24,201 nt of DNA, taken from Thermoflexus sp. Lineage in GTDB: Bacteria; Chloroflexota; Anaerolineae; Thermoflexales; Thermoflexaceae. The translations under genes and the position numbers were made by a program. This document shows, piece by piece, positions 17,736 through 24,201 of this stretch (position 1 is its first letter; each line of letters opens with the position of its first letter). The notes beneath the pieces are model-generated. The model searched no databases. It was given only the letters and a program-made list of their open reading frames with translations, and was not told the DNA's origin. The DNA lies in the NCBI GenBank assembly GCA_017743605.1, contig JAGHYO010000010.1, positions 1-24,201 of the forward strand. The letters run 5' to 3'.

Positions 17736-18725
17736 ATGAGCGGCATCTGGGTCTGGCTGGAGCAGTTCCAGGGGAAGATCCCCTCGATCGCCTGGGAGAC
17801 CCTCGGGGTCGCCCAACGGCTGGCAGACGCCCAGGGGACGGCGGTGACCGCCGTGCTGATGGGAGATGGGATCGCCCCCTTGGCCGAGGAAGCCATCGCC
17901 ATGGGCGCGGACGAGGTGCAGGTAATGGAGCACGCCGCCCTGGCGGACTTCCGCCTGGAGCCCTACCTCGCCGTCCTCGTCCCGCGAATCCAGGAAGGTG
18001 CCCCACAGGCGGTTTTGCTCCCCTCCACCGCCCGGGGGCGGGAGCTGGCCGGTGGGCTGGCCGCAGAACTGGGGACCGCTGCCTTGGTGGATGTGATCGA
18101 GGTCGCTGTGGAAGATCAGCGGATCACGGCGGTCCGCCCGATGTATGAGGGCAAGCTGTTTGCCCGCATCTACGTCGAACGCACGCCAGCCATCCTCACG
18201 GTTCGGGGAAGGGCGTTCCCCCGACCGGATCCGGATCCGAACCGGAAGGGGGAGATCCGGCGGGTCGCCGTGGCCCTGGATCCCTCCGCTTTCCCCACGC
18301 AGATTCTGGAATGGATTCAGGAGGCGGAGGGGGAGATCAGTCTGAACGAGGCCCGCATCGTGGTGGGGGGCGGGCGGGGCGTGGGCGGCCCGCAGGGCTT
18401 CGAGCCGCTGCGGGAGCTGGCCCGCGCTCTGGGCGCGGCCCTGGGGGCGACACGGGCGGTGGTGGACGTCGGGTGGATCCCCTACAAGCATCAAGTGGGC
18501 CAGACCGGCAAGACCGTCAGCCCGGATCTCTACATTGCTTGCGGGATCTCCGGGGCCATCCAGCACCTCTCCGGCCTGCGCGGGGTAAAGGTCATCGTGG
18601 CCGTGAACAAGGACCCGGAGGCGCCTATCTTCAAGGTCGCGCGTTACGGAGTGGTGGACGATCTGCTCAAGATCGTCCCCGCCCTCACCGCCGAGCTCCG
18701 TCGCCGCGGGCTGGCCCGGGGCTAA
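17736..18725 (+). CDS. etfA: Electron transfer flavoprotein, alpha subunit
   Basis: A 329-residue FAD-binding subunit. The N-terminal domain resembles the beta subunit ([40 protein letters not shown]). The C-terminal FAD domain shows [62 protein letters not shown] and [19 protein letters not shown], the canonical order. ATG 17736 follows GGGAGG. It is the last gene before a hairpin terminator, and with the preceding acyl-CoA dehydrogenase and etfB forms a dehydrogenase-plus-ETF unit. Confidence 0.96.
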   Translation: MSGIWVWLEQFQGKIPSIAWETLGVAQRLADAQGTAVTAVLMGDGIAPLAEEAIAMGADEVQVMEHAALADFRLEPYLAVLVPRIQEGAPQAVLLPSTARGRELAGGLAAELGTAALVDVIEVAVEDQRITAVRPMYEGKLFARIYVERTPAILTVRGRAFPRPDPDPNRKGEIRRVAVALDPSAFPTQILEWIQEAEGEISLNEARIVVGGGRGVGGPQGFEPLRELARALGAALGATRAVVDVGWIPYKHQVGQTGKTVSPDLYIACGISGAIQHLSGLRGVKVIVAVNKDPEAPIFKVARYGVVDDLLKIVPALTAELRRRGLARG

Positions 18726-18755
18726 GCGATCCGCTCATCCCGACTTTCTTCGGAT

Positions 18756-18794
18756 GGGAGACGGGCAGCCAAGTGGTCCGTCTCCCGTTTCGTT
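18756..18794 (+). terminator. Intrinsic terminator of the ETF operon
   Basis: GGGAGACGG (18756-18764) pairs perfectly with CCGTCTCCC (18778-18786) across a 13-base loop, followed by GTTTCGTT. It lies 30 bp past the etfA stop and directly before the end of the convergent gene. Confidence 0.75.
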
Positions 18795-18796
18795 GG

Positions 18797-20506
18797 TTAC
18801 GGTCCTTCCACCAGGAAGAGCGGCAGGCCGCCGACGGCCGCCTCCCCCTGCTTCCGGCGGTCCGGATTGCACAGGGTGGGCGTGTTGTAATTGGTGGCCC
18901 CCGGGAGGGAGAAGACGTAAACCCCGTTCACCGGCGTCACGGGGGTAGCCGCCCCGGTCCGAACGTCGTAGACCACGCCCCGAGGGGCCGTCGCCGTCAC
19001 TGTGATGGTCGCAGGGGCGTTCATCCGGGTCCACGCCAGCAACACCCGCGCGCCGTCCGGCCGCTGGAAGGCGAACCACTCCACCTGCCCGGTGCACGCG
19101 CTCCAGTCCGTCTGGCCGTTTGTGGAGCGCCAGCGCCAGAGGGGCCTCGCGCCCCGCAGATGGGCGGTCACCAGCCGGTAAGCTGCTGCAGCCGGGCGTG
19201 CTCTCGCGTCCGAGGGATAACACGGCGCCGGAGTCGAGTTGTGATGCAGGCCGAAGGCGTCGTGTGAGGTCGGACCGTTCCCGCAATCATCGTGGAGCAT
19301 AAAGTGGAAGATCACCCGCGCTCCACTCCAGATCGCATAGGCCACGCTCTGCACCACATACGCTGCTGCCTCTTCCCTCGTCCCCCGATAGATGCTGTCC
19401 GGATCCCACGTCGGCCCCGGATAATCGTCCCATACCGGCAGCCCGCTCTCGTTGATCCACAGCTCTTTGGTGAGGCCGAAGGCCCGGAGAGTCACCTGGA
19501 CCTGATTGAGATACCGGAACGTCTGCCAGGCGTAGCTGTAGCTGTGGATCGGCAGGATATCGAAATACCACCCGAAGGCATCCCGCAGATCCGGGGCAGG
19601 ATCCGCTTGGAGGACGCTGAGCACTTCCCGAAGCCAGTTGGGCTTCTCGAAGATCGCCAGCCCTCCGAACAGGATGCGGGCCTGGGGGTCAGCCTGGCGG
19701 GCGGCGATGGCCGCCACCTGGAGCAAGCGGGCGTAATCCGCCGCGCTCCCATTCCAGAAGAACGAAAGATCGGGCTCGTTCCAGATCTCCCAGTAACGCA
19801 CCCCGCGCCCGGCCGGCCACCCGGGCACCCTCTGAGCCGCTGTACCGCCGGGCCGGTAGCGGGCAACGGCCTGGTGGACGAAAGCGGCCCACCGGTTGGC
19901 CGGGTTAATGGTCTTGCCCGGGCCGGGCCGGTCTGTTCCGTCAGTGAAGATGGGGGCGTAGAGGCCAGCCGGTGGGTTCGCCGCTGCGATCATGATGGGC
20001 GCGCCGGGCGTGCGGGCATCCGAACGGCGCAGGATGGAGCCGCCGATGGGCGGTGGAAGGGGGAGGCCTCTGGCTGCGTAGAAGCCAGGCGTGCCAAGAA
20101 GGATCAGCGAGACCTCGAAGCCCTGGGCCAAGGCGTCCCGGAGAGCGGCGTCGACGTGAGCCCACTGATAATTGCCCGGCGAGGTCTCTACCCCGCTCCA
20201 GTAGAGCGGCCAGCGGTCCCACCGAGCGCCCAGCTGCCGGGCGCGGTCGAACCGGGCGGCGTCAGCCGCCCATTCCGCCGAGGTGATGAAAACCAGCCCG
20301 AAATCCACCCCAGGATGAGCCTCCGGCCCCTGACGGGCGACGAGGGGTAGATACACGCGGAACGCCCCCCGAGGGTTTGTCAAGGGATTCTCAGCCGGCA
20401 GCAGAGCCGCCGGTCTGGCAGGGAGTGTAGGGATCGCCTGTCCCCGGGCGGTCGTCCCGAGGGTCAGGAGAATGAGAAGAACTGGGAGCGCGCGGCGTGC
20501 CGGCAT
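18797..20506 (-). CDS. Secreted glycoside-hydrolase-like TIM-barrel protein
   Basis: A 569-residue exported protein. ATG 20506 is chosen because a signal peptide then follows at once (MPARRALPVLLILLTLGTTA...GQA); a start at 20545 would bury it. A VYLPLVARQ motif (51-59) precedes the barrel. RWDRWPLYWSGVETSPGNY (95-113) looks like the first strand and loop. WEIWNEPD gives a candidate acid/base Glu244, and LWINESG a candidate nucleophile Glu353, the spacing of clan GH-A enzymes such as GH39-like families. A beta-rich C-terminal part (TITVTATAPRGVVYDVRTG) may be an accessory domain. The substrate is unknown. It converges on the ETF operon terminator. Confidence 0.82.
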   Translation of the reverse strand: MPARRALPVLLILLTLGTTARGQAIPTLPARPAALLPAENPLTNPRGAFRVYLPLVARQGPEAHPGVDFGLVFITSAEWAADAARFDRARQLGARWDRWPLYWSGVETSPGNYQWAHVDAALRDALAQGFEVSLILLGTPGFYAARGLPLPPPIGGSILRRSDARTPGAPIMIAAANPPAGLYAPIFTDGTDRPGPGKTINPANRWAAFVHQAVARYRPGGTAAQRVPGWPAGRGVRYWEIWNEPDLSFFWNGSAADYARLLQVAAIAARQADPQARILFGGLAIFEKPNWLREVLSVLQADPAPDLRDAFGWYFDILPIHSYSYAWQTFRYLNQVQVTLRAFGLTKELWINESGLPVWDDYPGPTWDPDSIYRGTREEAAAYVVQSVAYAIWSGARVIFHFMLHDDCGNGPTSHDAFGLHHNSTPAPCYPSDARARPAAAAYRLVTAHLRGARPLWRWRSTNGQTDWSACTGQVEWFAFQRPDGARVLLAWTRMNAPATITVTATAPRGVVYDVRTGAATPVTPVNGVYVFSLPGATNYNTPTLCNPDRRKQGEAAVGGLPLFLVEGP

Positions 20507-20550
20507 TGCCTTCCCTCTGGTGCGGGGCGGAGAGCCGACCCACATCGGCC

Positions 20551-20967
20551 TCAGGAGCCGCCTGCAGCAAGAGCGAGCAGCACCTGGGCAGGGGTCCGGC
20601 GGCCCCGGGGTGCGCAGTCGAATTCTGCATCCAAACTCACCAAGACAAGCCCATGCTTCTCCGCCGCCACATATTGATACGCATCATCGAAACCCAGCCG
20701 GAATGCACGTGCGGCTTCCACTGCGATAGGCAGATCCTCGACTTCTAACTTCACCAGGCCGAATCCGGACCGGCATACATCTTCGATGAGACGCAGGAAG
20801 GCCTCATAGCGCTGAAAACGGAAGAGGGTGATCCCGAGGGAGTAGAGGGTGAACTGGCTCATGAAACCACGGCGGGGCTCGATCCGACGGAGCAAACGCT
20901 CGGCCTCATCCGCTCTCTCCTGAGACAGGAGCATCTCTAGGCATATGCAGGTATCTAGGAGGAACAT
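20551..20967 (-). CDS. PIN-domain toxin-like ribonuclease
   Basis: A 138-residue PIN protein, the VapC-like class of Mg-dependent RNases. Acidic residues are in place: Asp5 in MFLLDTCICLEM, Glu residues in the first helices, GFDDAYQYVAAE (paired Asp) and LVSLDAEFD near the C-terminus. ATG 20967 overlaps the antitoxin stop by one base (TGATG), so translation is coupled. A long upstream extension of the frame overlaps the antitoxin and is not used. Role: growth control or plasmid/island stabilisation, by family analogy. Confidence 0.86.
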   Translation of the reverse strand: MFLLDTCICLEMLLSQERADEAERLLRRIEPRRGFMSQFTLYSLGITLFRFQRYEAFLRLIEDVCRSGFGLVKLEVEDLPIAVEAARAFRLGFDDAYQYVAAEKHGLVLVSLDAEFDCAPRGRRTPAQVLLALAAGGS

Positions 20968-21161
20968 CAATCCCCCCACCACTCCTGGGCTTTGTGCTGG
21001 AGTTCCACTGCAGTGAAGTGGGCCCGCAGATCCTGGAGCGCGCCCTTCCAGTCCAGGCGAAGCGGCTCTAGGCTGCGCTTTGCTCGCTTTTGTAGGAGGA
21101 ACTCGATAAAATCTTCCACTTCCTGTCGCAGCTCCCGGATCATCTCCTCCAGGGTCTTCAC
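20967..21161 (-). CDS. DUF2281-type antitoxin
   Basis: A 64-residue protein read from GTG 21161, with GAGGGGAGG upstream. KTLEEMIRELRQEVEDFIEF followed by LLQKRAKR is the DUF2281 N-terminal helix pattern. LDWKGALQDLRAHFTAVELQ with a terminal WWGD matches the C-terminal region that pairs with PIN toxins. The usual PPEL insertion between IREL and the following helix is missing, a small deletion relative to typical members. In-frame upstream starts (for example MMTRSLRG) exist but lack family similarity. Gene order (antitoxin first, 1-bp overlap with toxin) is standard for these modules. Confidence 0.82.
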   Translation of the reverse strand: MKTLEEMIRELRQEVEDFIEFLLQKRAKRSLEPLRLDWKGALQDLRAHFTAVELQHKAQEWWGD

Positions 21162-21305
21162 GGCCGCCTCCCCTCGAAGGCTCCGAGTCATCATAACCGA
21201 AAGGCATCGGCGTGCCAAGCGGGCGCCCGGGATGCGGGAAGCCGAACGGCTGGCAGGCCTGAACCCCCGGGTAAAATGAACCCGGAACTCGAAGGGAAAC
21301 CCGGG

Positions 21306-22547
21306 ATGACGTCCGGCATGCCGGGGAAGCCTCGCGTGGCCCTGATCCATTACACGGCCCCGCCGGTGGTCGGCGGGGTGGAGGCGGTGCTCGCCCGCCA
21401 GGCCCGTGCCTTGGCGGCGGCCGGCTACCCGGTGCGGATCATCGCTGGCGTGGCGGCTCTGGATGCGCCCGGGGTGGAGGCGATGGCCATCCCACAAATG
21501 TACGGAGCTCATCCAGACATCGCCCCTCTCCAGGCGGCGCTGAGGGAGGGCCGCCTCCCGGACGATTTCCCCCAATGGCGGGAGCAGCTGCGTCATGCCC
21601 TCCGAGAGGCGATGCGCGGGGTGAACGCCGCCATCCTCCACAACGTCTGCACCATGGACAAGAACCTCGCCCTCTCTGCCGCTCTCTACGATCTGGCCAC
21701 CGAGGAGCCCCGGCGCTGGATCGGATGGCACCACGATGCGGTGATCCTACGCGCGGGCGCTCCGCTGGCTCCAGGCGAGCCGTGGGAGCTGCTCGTTCGG
21801 CCCTGGCCGGTGATCCACGTGACGGTTTCAGAGGCCCGCCGGCAGGCCCTGGCCGCCGCATGGGGGATCCCGACGGCGCGCATCCATGTGATCCCGAACG
21901 GAGTGGACCTCGGGGAGTTCTTCCGCTGGAGCCCCCTCACGCGGTCCCTGGCGGAACGCCTGGGCTTGATGGCTGCCGACGCCATCCTCCTGACGCCGGT
22001 CCGCATCACCCGCCGCAAGCGGCTGGAGGAAGCCCTGGCGGTCCTCCGGCACTTGCGGGCACGGACCGGATGGGACGCCCGGCTGGTGGTGACCGGCCCG
22101 CCGGGCGCCCACACACCGTCCAACCAGGCGTATCTGGAAGCGCTGCGCGCTCAGCGGGCCGCGTGGGGGCTGGAAGAGGCGGCGCATTTCTTGTATGAAG
22201 ATCTCGGGGAAGGCCTGCCGGAGGAAGCGGTGGCGGATTTCTATACCCTGGCGGACGCGGTGTTGCTCACCAGCGAGGAAGAAGGGTTCGGGCTGCCGGT
22301 CCTGGAGGCAGGGCTGGCGCGTCTGCCGGTGTTCGCCCGGGAGCTTCCGCCCCTGCGGGAGCTGGGCCAGGAGGATGTGTTCCTGTTTCCCACGGAGGCC
22401 CCCCCGGAGTCCCTCGCCGCCGCCATCGCCCATTTCCTGGAGGCGGATTCGGTGGCCCGGCTGCGCCGTCGCGTCCGCCAGCAATTCGACGCCGATCGCC
22501 TGATCCGGGAGCGCCTGATTCCCCTGCTGGAGGAGACGCTCTCCTGA
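21306..22547 (+). CDS. Glycosyltransferase, GT4/GT-B family
   Basis: A 413-residue retaining glycosyltransferase-like protein. The N-terminal PPVVGGVEAVLARQARALAA (after RVALIHYT) is the acceptor-domain Gly loop. HVIPNGVDLGEFF and LLTPVRITRRKRLEEALAVL open the nucleotide-sugar domain. LLTSEEEGFGLPVLEAG has the E-x7-E motif of GT4 enzymes. The start is uncertain: ATG 21306 has GAAGGG upstream, while ATG 21276 lies inside a TAAAAT that could be a -10 box; ATG 21318 is also possible. It stands alone between divergent and convergent genes, so donor and acceptor are unknown. Confidence 0.88.
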   Translation: MTSGMPGKPRVALIHYTAPPVVGGVEAVLARQARALAAAGYPVRIIAGVAALDAPGVEAMAIPQMYGAHPDIAPLQAALREGRLPDDFPQWREQLRHALREAMRGVNAAILHNVCTMDKNLALSAALYDLATEEPRRWIGWHHDAVILRAGAPLAPGEPWELLVRPWPVIHVTVSEARRQALAAAWGIPTARIHVIPNGVDLGEFFRWSPLTRSLAERLGLMAADAILLTPVRITRRKRLEEALAVLRHLRARTGWDARLVVTGPPGAHTPSNQAYLEALRAQRAAWGLEEAAHFLYEDLGEGLPEEAVADFYTLADAVLLTSEEEGFGLPVLEAGLARLPVFARELPPLRELGQEDVFLFPTEAPPESLAAAIAHFLEADSVARLRRRVRQQFDADRLIRERLIPLLEETLS

Positions 22548-22557
22548 GGCTTCCTCC

Positions 22558-23328
22558 TCACCAGTTGTAAAATCCCCTCCCGCTCTTCCGGCCGAGGAGG
22601 CCGGCCCGGACCATCTGGCGCAGCACGGGGGCGGCCCGATGGGTGCCGCTTTGATGCTCCGCCTCCAGGGCGTCCAGGATGGCCACCACCAGGTCCAGGC
22701 CGATAAGATCTGCCCACTCCAGAGGCCCTCGGGGGTAATTCGTGCCCAGCTTCATCGCCGTGTCGATGTCCTGGGGGGTGGCCACGCCCTCCATCACGGC
22801 GAAGGCCGCCTCGTTGATCAGGGCGCACAGGATGCGCGGGTGCACCATCCCCACCGCGTCCTGAACCACCACGGGGGAGAGGCCCAGCGCTTGCCACCAG
22901 GCCCTCGCTCGTTCCAGCGCTCCAGTATCCCCCGGAAGGGGACAGGCCAGCTCCGTCGGGAGACCAAGGCTTAGGGGCGGCAGGAGGGCGAACCCCACCA
23001 CACGGCCCGGATGACGGGTCCAGCCCGCCACCCGGGTCGCAGAGATCGTGAGGCAGAGGCTCAGCAACAGCGCTTCAGGAGGCAGGGCCTCGTCCAGGAT
23101 CTCTGTCAGGACCTGCTTGGCCTCTGCGGGATAAGGCAACGTCTCCACCGCCAGGGCGCTCCGCCGCGCCTCCGCCTCCAGGGTGGGGCGCAGCTCCGGC
23201 GCGGGCCACCCCTCCAGGTTCAGCACGGAAGTCGGATAGCCCTTCTCCAGACACCACGCGCCGATCTCCTCCGCGAAGATACCAGCTCCCACGATCAGCA
23301 CGCGCTCCCTCAGCGGCTGGGTTCCCAT
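22558..23328 (-). CDS. 3-hydroxyacyl-CoA dehydrogenase paralogue lacking the catalytic His motif
   Basis: A 256-residue protein with the two-domain plan of 3-hydroxyacyl-CoA dehydrogenases. The Rossmann start is VLIVGAGIFAEEIGAWCLEK (third Gly of GxGxxG replaced). The C-terminal helical domain is clear: QDAVGMVHPRILCALINEAA, PQDIDTAMKLGTNYPRGPLE, and LGRKSGRGFYNW at the end. Where active enzymes have HFFNPxPVM, this one reads VVGFALLPPLSLGLP, so the catalytic His is absent, and the NTS loop is not visible. It lies 42 bp downstream of an apparently complete HBDH gene on the same strand, with GGAGGGAGG before ATG 23328. Possibly a non-catalytic subunit or a divergent enzyme; function unknown. 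Confidence 0.8.
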   Translation of the reverse strand: MGTQPLRERVLIVGAGIFAEEIGAWCLEKGYPTSVLNLEGWPAPELRPTLEAEARRSALAVETLPYPAEAKQVLTEILDEALPPEALLLSLCLTISATRVAGWTRHPGRVVGFALLPPLSLGLPTELACPLPGDTGALERARAWWQALGLSPVVVQDAVGMVHPRILCALINEAAFAVMEGVATPQDIDTAMKLGTNYPRGPLEWADLIGLDLVVAILDALEAEHQSGTHRAAPVLRQMVRAGLLGRKSGRGFYNW

Positions 23329-23370
23329 TCCCCCTCCCTCCTGAACGGCGCATCCGAGGATCTGGGGAGC

Positions 23371-24201
23371 TCAGGGCGGTGATCCCCCGTAGTCGTACCA
23401 TCCCTTCCCGGTTTTGCGGCCCAGGCGGCCGGCCTGGACCATCTGACGCTGGAGGGGATGCGGGCGAAAGCGGGGTTCCTCGAAAAAGGCCCGGTAAACG
23501 CTCTCGCTGACCGCCAGGTTGACATCCAGCCCGATGAGATCCATTAGCTCAAAGGGTCCCATCCGGAACCCCAGGATCCGCATGATCTGGTCCACCGTCG
23601 GCGGATCGGCGATGCCCTCCCCCACCAGGCGCAGGGCCTCCAAGTAGAACGGCCGGGCCACCCGGTTCACGATGAACCCCGGGGTGTCTTTCACCACCAC
23701 TGGGGTTTTCCCCCAGCGCCGGGCGAGATCGACCAGCGCCCGCAAGGTTTCCTCGGAGGTGGACAGGCCCCGCACCACTTCCACCAAGCGCATGACCGGG
23801 GCGGGGTTGAAGAAGTGCATGCCGGCCACCCGCTCCGGCCGGCGGGTGGCCGCTCCTAGGGCCGTAATGGAAAGGGAGGAGGTGTTCGACGCCAGGATGG
23901 CGGCGGGGGAACAGAGGCCGTCGAGCCGTTGGAAGATCTCCCGCTTTAGTTTTAGGTCCTCCGGAGCTGCCTCGATGACGACCTCAGCCTCCGCGAGAGC
24001 CTCCAGTCGATCGCTGAGGCGCAGCCGCTCCAGGGCGTTCTGGGCCTCCGCCTCCGCGACCCGCCCTTTCGCCACTCCCTCCTGCAGCCAGCCTTTGATC
24101 TGGGTGCGGGCGCCTTCGAGGGCGTCGTCCGCAACGTCGTAAAGAGCGACCTCCGCGCCGTGGGTCAGCGCCACATACGCGATCCCCCGCCCCATCGTAC
24201 C
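23371..24201 (-). CDS. 3-hydroxyacyl-CoA (3-hydroxybutyryl-CoA) dehydrogenase, 5' end outside window
   Basis: At least 276 residues are visible; the gene enters from the right edge at GTMGRGIAYVAL, the middle of the GxGxMG NAD motif, so about a dozen N-terminal residues are missing. VIEAAPEDLKLKREIFQRLD, ILASNTSSLSIT, and MHFFNPAPVMRLVEVVRG (with the catalytic His and its Glu partner) are all intact. The C-terminal domain shows KDTPGFIVNRVARPFYLEAL, FRMGPFELMDLIGLDVNLAV and LGRKTGKGWYDYG. The family oxidises 3-hydroxyacyl-CoA with NAD in beta-oxidation, or the reverse in butyrate-type synthesis. It fits the nearby acyl-CoA dehydrogenase/ETF genes. Confidence 0.95.
   Translation of the reverse strand, partial: GTMGRGIAYVALTHGAEVALYDVADDALEGARTQIKGWLQEGVAKGRVAEAEAQNALERLRLSDRLEALAEAEVVIEAAPEDLKLKREIFQRLDGLCSPAAILASNTSSLSITALGAATRRPERVAGMHFFNPAPVMRLVEVVRGLSTSEETLRALVDLARRWGKTPVVVKDTPGFIVNRVARPFYLEALRLVGEGIADPPTVDQIMRILGFRMGPFELMDLIGLDVNLAVSESVYRAFFEEPRFRPHPLQRQMVQAGRLGRKTGKGWYDYGGSPP

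Noticed and set aside
15469..18566. Long minus-strand frames opposite the acyl-CoA dehydrogenase and ETF genes
   Set aside because: Shadows of three confidently identified genes. No RBS or family features.

Overview
The window is about 24 kb of GC-rich bacterial chromosome. Several features fit a thermophilic, Chloroflexota-like organism (Thermoflexia/Anaerolineae), but this is inference, since no rRNA or other species marker is present. They are Pro/Thr-repeat linkers in a secreted lipoprotein, a VYLPLV motif behind a signal peptide, a beta-oxidation/ETF gene set, and a T-box leader on an ileS operon.

Layout. 1-863 (+): the last codons of an upstream gene and an ABC-2 type permease. 902-917: a perfect 16-bp parS centromere palindrome touching the aroC stop codon. 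918-6519 (-): a probable operon alaX-ileS-aroC behind a consensus sigma-70 promoter and an isoleucine T-box (specifier AUC). The IleRS has the swapped GxHH signature instead of HxGH. 6795-7860 (-): a small lipoprotein gene whose ribosome-binding site, start codon and first ~14 codons are homologous to the start of ileS. It lies below a decayed second copy of the whole promoter/T-box/alaX/ileS-start region. 7870-8109: four copies of a GTGTCCC-centred repeat. 8314-10338 (+): transketolase.

10404-14383 is a gene graveyard. It holds a broken IS1-family copy, a truncated ORF tail, a DUF11-like lipoprotein gene with an in-frame stop and a 3' end set by an IS, a second and nearly full-length (778 bp) dead IS1 element, an AT-rich ORF followed directly by an integron attC-like site (an orphan gene cassette), and an IS5-family transposase relic.

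14384-18725 (+): archaeal/fungal-type aspartate-semialdehyde dehydrogenase, then acyl-CoA dehydrogenase, etfB and etfA, closed by a hairpin terminator. The acyl-CoA dehydrogenase would pass electrons to the EtfBA flavoprotein. 18797-21161 (-): a secreted glycoside-hydrolase-like protein and a DUF2281/PIN toxin-antitoxin pair. 21306-22547 (+): a GT4-type glycosyltransferase. 22558-24201 (-): a 3-hydroxyacyl-CoA dehydrogenase, cut by the window edge, and a co-directional paralogue lacking the catalytic His motif.

Most noteworthy: the decayed T-box-alaX-ileS duplication and the lipoprotein gene built on its ileS start, the GxHH IleRS, and the lone integron cassette. I saw no tRNA, rRNA, CRISPR array or complete mobile element.
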